Positions 21,870 to 25,162 of a stretch of DNA of 25,162 bases are shown piece by piece. The DNA is from SAR116 cluster bacterium. GTDB taxonomy: Bacteria > Pseudomonadota > Alphaproteobacteria > Puniceispirillales > GCA-002684695. The stretch lies in the NCBI GenBank assembly GCA_002684695.1, contig NYVQ01000033.1, forward strand, positions 5,147-30,308, given 5' to 3'. Both the position numbers and the translations under genes were made by a program. Each line of letters begins with the position of its first letter. The stretch's first letter is position 1. Below the pieces are notes generated by a model. That model saw nothing but the letters and a program-made list of their open reading frames with translations. It was not told the DNA's origin and did not search any database.

Positions 21870-23018
21870 ATCAAAATTTTAGAAATTAATGATCTATATA
21901 AATTAGCAAAAAAACGTGTTCCCAAAATGTTTTTTGAATATGCTGATACTGGTTCATGGACATCGTCAACTTATATAAGCAACGAGAATGACTTTAAAAA
22001 TATAAAATTTAGGCAGCGTGTCGCCAGAGATATGTCTAATAGATCATTAGATGTAAATATTCTAGGGCAAAAAATAAATATGCCATTAGCTTTATCTCCT
22101 ATTGGAATTTGTGGTCTTCAATATCCAAATGGAGAAATTCTCGCTGCAAAAGCTGCAGAAAAAAAAGGTATTCCATTCACTCTTTCAACTATGAGCATTT
22201 GCTCAATTGAAGATGTGGCTGAAAACACATCAAAGCCATTTTGGTTTCAATTATATATGATGAAAGACCGGTCTTTTATGGATAAATTAATTAAAAGAGC
22301 AAAAGATGCTAATTGCTCAGCATTAATGGTAACTCTTGACTTGCAAGTTATGGGTCAAAGACATAATGATATTAGGAATAATTTAGAGGCTCCTCCAAAA
22401 ATAAACCTTAATACAATTCAACAATTTATATCTAAACCAAAATGGTGTTTGGATATGTTAAAAGCAAAAAGGTTAAATTTTGGAAATATAATGGGTCACG
22501 TTAACAACGTTACTAACCTTTCTTCTTTGGCTTCTTGGACAGCTGATCAATTTGACCCGACCCTTACTTGGAATGATATTGGTTGGATTAGAGATAGGTG
22601 GCAAGGAAAATTAATATTAAAGGGTATTATGGATAAAGATGATGCAAAACTTGCAGTTAATGCTGGAGCGAATGCAATCATAGTCTCAAATCATGGTGGA
22701 AGACAACTAGATGGAGCCCCATCAACTATATCAGTATTATCTGAAATTTCAGAAGAAGTAAAAAATAAAATAGAAGTACATTTTGACGGGGGCATTAGAT
22801 CTGGACAAGATGTATTGAAAGCATTGTCTTTAGGAGCAAAATGTACTTATGTGGGCAGGCCATATGTGTATGGCTTGGGAGCTAAAGGGCAAGAGGGTGT
22901 AGAATTAGCTTTAGATATAATTTACAAGGAACTAGACTTATCTATGGCCATGTGTGGAGAAACAGACGTCTCCAAAGTAGGAATTCACAATCTCAACGGC
23001 AATCCTTTTAAAAAATAA
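21870..23018 (+). CDS. lldD: FMN-dependent L-lactate dehydrogenase (alpha-hydroxy-acid oxidase family)
   Basis: This family oxidises L-lactate (or a related 2-hydroxy acid) with FMN, passing electrons to the respiratory chain or oxygen. The frame carries the full TIM-barrel set: PLALSPIGICGLQ, the QLYMMKDR strand, MVTLDLQVMGQRHND, LKGIMDKDDA with the FMN-binding lysine, SNHGGRQLDGAPS with the catalytic histidine (codon 275 from 21870), and FDGGIRSGQDV. ATG 21927 would give 363 residues. The 19 codons before it read IKILEINDLYKLAKKRVPK, exactly the usual start of the family (INDLxxLAxxRVPxMFFEYADTG...SW). I therefore extend to ATC 21870 (382 residues), just behind AGGAGGA. Lactate is the commonest substrate, but glycolate or mandelate cannot be excluded by eye. 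It is divergent from the EamA-lyase unit. Confidence 0.9.
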   Translation: MKILEINDLYKLAKKRVPKMFFEYADTGSWTSSTYISNENDFKNIKFRQRVARDMSNRSLDVNILGQKINMPLALSPIGICGLQYPNGEILAAKAAEKKGIPFTLSTMSICSIEDVAENTSKPFWFQLYMMKDRSFMDKLIKRAKDANCSALMVTLDLQVMGQRHNDIRNNLEAPPKINLNTIQQFISKPKWCLDMLKAKRLNFGNIMGHVNNVTNLSSLASWTADQFDPTLTWNDIGWIRDRWQGKLILKGIMDKDDAKLAVNAGANAIIVSNHGGRQLDGAPSTISVLSEISEEVKNKIEVHFDGGIRSGQDVLKALSLGAKCTYVGRPYVYGLGAKGQEGVELALDIIYKELDLSMAMCGETDVSKVGIHNLNGNPFKK

Positions 23019-23109
23019 ATAATAAAAATTCAATATTTGTGATTATTGACGTTTATATGTTAGATTTGATAGCTTTATTGAAAAAAAACTTAATAAAAAT
23101 TAAAATTAA

Positions 23110-23457
23110 ATGAATTTAAAAATTGTTGTTTCACTTTTACTCTTATTTCCATTTCAAGTTTTAGCTGAAGGGAGAATGTATACTGGCTCATCAGAGGGTC
23201 ATTGTACAGAATGGTCTAATAAACTACTAAAATGGCCGCAAACATCAGTTGGAAGGGAGGCATCAAAGTGTAGAACTAGAGCAAAGAAATATAGTGATGG
23301 ACCAGTAACTTGTCGTCTAAAGAAAGTATCAATAGATAAGGAAACTGGAATGAAGATGTGCCTTTACTACAGGCAGGGGCGTAATGTTTCAGACAAAACA
23401 GTGTCTATATCGCCATCTTTAAAATGCCAAAGATCTTTTGACTGTAAAAGATACTAA
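23110..23457 (+). CDS. Small exported six-cysteine protein, unknown function
   Basis: A 115-residue protein with a clear signal peptide: Lys4, hydrophobic run to residue 15, cleavage expected after VLA (Ala19). The mature chain of about 96 residues is basic and has six cysteines (in GHC, SKC, VTC, MKMC, LKC and FDC), enough for three disulphides, implying an oxidised periplasmic or secreted protein. I do not recognise the family. It follows lldD by 91 bases, without an obvious promoter, and its stop overlaps the convergent fbpB stop by four bases. The coding signal is supported by the signal peptide and even cysteine spacing, but with no family match it remains hypothetical. Confidence 0.65.
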   Translation: MNLKIVVSLLLLFPFQVLAEGRMYTGSSEGHCTEWSNKLLKWPQTSVGREASKCRTRAKKYSDGPVTCRLKKVSIDKETGMKMCLYYRQGRNVSDKTVSISPSLKCQRSFDCKRY

Positions 23458-25106
23458 ACTTTTACTTCTCTTAAATATTTATTCATAAATATTACAGGCA
23501 AAAGTCCTGCAAAAATTATTAATAAAGCAGGTAGTGATGCTTGTTCAATTAATTCGTCATGAGCAAATTGGTAAGTGTAGGTGGCTAATGTTTCAAAATT
23601 AAAGGGCCTTAGAAGTAATGTCATTGGAAGTTCCTTCATTATATCGACAAATGCAAGCAACCCTCCTGCAATTATAGATGTTTTAATTAGTGGTAATATA
23701 ACTTTTCGAATGGTTTCATTGAAAGGTTTGCCCATCACATAACTTGCATCACTTAGATTTCGAGGAATTTGAGTTATACCTGATCGAATTGAACCATATC
23801 CAACTGCTTGAAAGCGAACAACATATGCTAATATTAAAATTAGAATAGTACCGCTTAAAAAACCTGAATTTTGATACCCAAAAAAATTACCACTCAGAGC
23901 ATAAAATTTATCAACAAAACCAACAAAAACTAGAATGCCAATAGCCAGCATAGTCCCAGGAAATGCATATCCTGTAGAGGCTATATCTGTAATTTTATTT
24001 AAAAAGAATTTTCCTTTATAAAATGCAATTATTGCAGTAAGAGAACTAATTATTATAATAGAAATAGCACCTATTCCTGCAATTAATAAAGTATCTAAAA
24101 CTACTTTTGATAATTTTGTCCAGTTTTGGTGATAACTAGTTTTTAAGCTATGAAGCAATAGAAGTAATACAGGAAGAATAAATCCAAAAAAAATAGGAAC
24201 CCAACAAAACAATACACTTAACAAACTTTTGAATTTTGTAAGTTTTATTTTATCAGGGTTAATTTGTCTTTGAGAGTTATCACTGAATTTTCTCCTTGCT
24301 CTTGATTTTATTTCTATAAACAACAAAGCAATTACAAATATAAATGCAACTATAGCAATCTGTGAAGCTGCAACCAAGTTATTCATTCCTAACCAAACAT
24401 TAAAAATACCTAATGTAAGAGTTTCAACAGTAAAAAATTCAACTGTACCAAAATCTGAAATAACTTCCATACACACTAATGCTAAGCCTGCAATAATAGC
24501 AGGTCTTGCAAGAGGAAGACCAACATAGATAAAAGTATTCTTGTTATAAAGTTTTGCGACTTCATAAAAACTAATGGATGATTTTAAAAATGAAGTTCTT
24601 GCTAAAACATAAACATATGGATAAAGAACAAAAGACATTACAAATATAGCACCACCTAATGATCTAATTTCAGGAAACCAATATTCCTGGGCATTATGCC
24701 AGCCAAAAATATTTCTCAAAAGTTTTTGAATTGGTCCAGCATATTCAAAAAAATCAGTATAGGCATATGCAACAAGATAAGCTGGGCAAGCTGCTGGAAG
24801 CATTAAAAGCCAGTCAAATAATTTTCTTCCATTAAATTCGTATCTTGAAACCAACCATGCTGATCCAACACCCAATATTAAAACAAATGCCGATACCCCA
24901 ATCATCAGAAGTAATGTATTCGTAATATATTTGAGTAAAACAGTGTCGTATATATGAGACCAAAGTCCATCACTATTTCCACTTGCTGTAATGAAAAGGC
25001 AAATTATTGGGCCAAAGAGGATGATGCTTAAGAAAATAGGTATAAAGGTCCAGGCATCAAAAGATGCCCAGCTATATTTTTTAATTGTTAGGGAACTATC
25101 TACCAA
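23454..25106 (-). CDS. fbpB: Ferric-iron ABC transporter permease
   Basis: FbpB is the inner-membrane permease of the ferric-iron (FbpABC/AfuABC-type) ABC importer. The 550-residue protein is a fused double permease with about twelve helices, as usual for this family. The first cytoplasmic ATPase-contact loop is YEVAKLYNKN...LPLARPAIIAG (181-207), followed by EVISDFGTVEFF. The second copy ends in LSDASYVMGKPFNET...LPLIKTSIIAG and then MKELPMTLLLRPF (490-502), a stretch typical of FbpB and related thiamine/iron permeases. The start is TTG 25106, overlapping the upstream gene's stop by seven bases, so translation is coupled. The upstream partial gene ends like FbpA. The ATPase gene is not present downstream. 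Confidence 0.92.
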   Translation of the reverse strand: MVDSSLTIKKYSWASFDAWTFIPIFLSIILFGPIICLFITASGNSDGLWSHIYDTVLLKYITNTLLLMIGVSAFVLILGVGSAWLVSRYEFNGRKLFDWLLMLPAACPAYLVAYAYTDFFEYAGPIQKLLRNIFGWHNAQEYWFPEIRSLGGAIFVMSFVLYPYVYVLARTSFLKSSISFYEVAKLYNKNTFIYVGLPLARPAIIAGLALVCMEVISDFGTVEFFTVETLTLGIFNVWLGMNNLVAASQIAIVAFIFVIALLFIEIKSRARRKFSDNSQRQINPDKIKLTKFKSLLSVLFCWVPIFFGFILPVLLLLLHSLKTSYHQNWTKLSKVVLDTLLIAGIGAISIIIISSLTAIIAFYKGKFFLNKITDIASTGYAFPGTMLAIGILVFVGFVDKFYALSGNFFGYQNSGFLSGTILILILAYVVRFQAVGYGSIRSGITQIPRNLSDASYVMGKPFNETIRKVILPLIKTSIIAGGLLAFVDIMKELPMTLLLRPFNFETLATYTYQFAHDELIEQASLPALLIIFAGLLPVIFMNKYLREVKV

Positions 25107-25162
25107 CCCACTCTATCAATTATCTTTTGAGCTAAAGGGCCAAGTTCTGCAATTTTTATAAT
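25100..25162 (-). CDS. fbpA: Ferric-iron-binding periplasmic protein, last 20 codons
   Basis: Only the C-terminus is inside the window: IIKIAELGPLAQKIIDRVGW then TAG (25102-25100). This is the characteristic end of FbpA-type binding proteins, which finish with a helix of the form A-x-x-I-x-D-x-x-G-W. The position directly upstream of fbpB with overlapping ends agrees. It would capture ferric iron in the periplasm and hand it to FbpB. The short length keeps confidence moderate. Confidence 0.75.
   Translation of the reverse strand: MIKIAELGPLAQKIIDRVGW

Overview
The window is AT-rich, densely packed bacterial DNA. Neighbouring genes overlap by a few bases or abut, no stretch over about 200 bases lacks a gene, and there are no RNA genes, insertion sequences, phage genes or CRISPR arrays. 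Several genes point to an alphaproteobacterium: a double-length dCTP deaminase, an argD-argF-hslO operon, an FMN L-lactate dehydrogenase of the alphaproteobacterial type, multiple bactofilins and a divergent RecX. The base composition and a sodium-type flagellar stator suggest a marine, partly streamlined lineage. That placement is inference; there is no rRNA gene to confirm it.

Layout. 1-1450 (minus): recX followed by the N-terminal part of acs, cut by the window edge. 1563-6360 (plus): dcd, then argD-argF-hslO with overlapping ends, then an exported protein of unknown function. 6361-11216 (minus): trkH, folE, and a probable operon of a FliL-like protein, a small membrane-anchored protein and a CLC chloride transporter with CBS domains. 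11358-12108 (plus): a lipoprotein and a small protein with overlapping ends. 12122-13239 (minus): three tandem bactofilins. 13380-15151 (plus, divergent): a small tail-anchored protein and a membrane-bound M23 peptidase. 15196-16680 (minus): rpoN. 16882-17608: a two-helix membrane protein and a convergent DUF1566 protein. 17799-19763 (plus): pomA-pomB stator genes behind a good sigma-54 promoter. 19760-21770 (minus): an EamA-family transporter and a diaminopropionate-ammonia-lyase-like enzyme. 21870-23018 (plus): lldD. 23110-23457 (plus): a small six-cysteine exported protein. 23454-25162 (minus): the ferric-iron ABC permease fbpB and the last codons of fbpA.

How it fits together. Most genes are housekeeping: arginine synthesis, nucleotide and folate metabolism, acetate and lactate use, potassium, chloride and iron transport. 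Two modules are more distinctive. One is a bactofilin/M23 module, a combination known elsewhere to control cell shape. The other is a motility thread: rpoN, a sigma-54 promoter, sodium-type PomA/PomB and an orphan FliL, with no flagellar structural genes in view.

The best leads are: two 18-bp sites with identical 6-bp arms between rpoN and its divergent neighbour; a CLC protein lacking both glutamates used for proton coupling; an internal repeat in the PomB linker; and two genes (CLC and lldD) with good Shine-Dalgarno sites and conserved N-terminal coding sequence but no ATG, GTG or TTG at the expected start.
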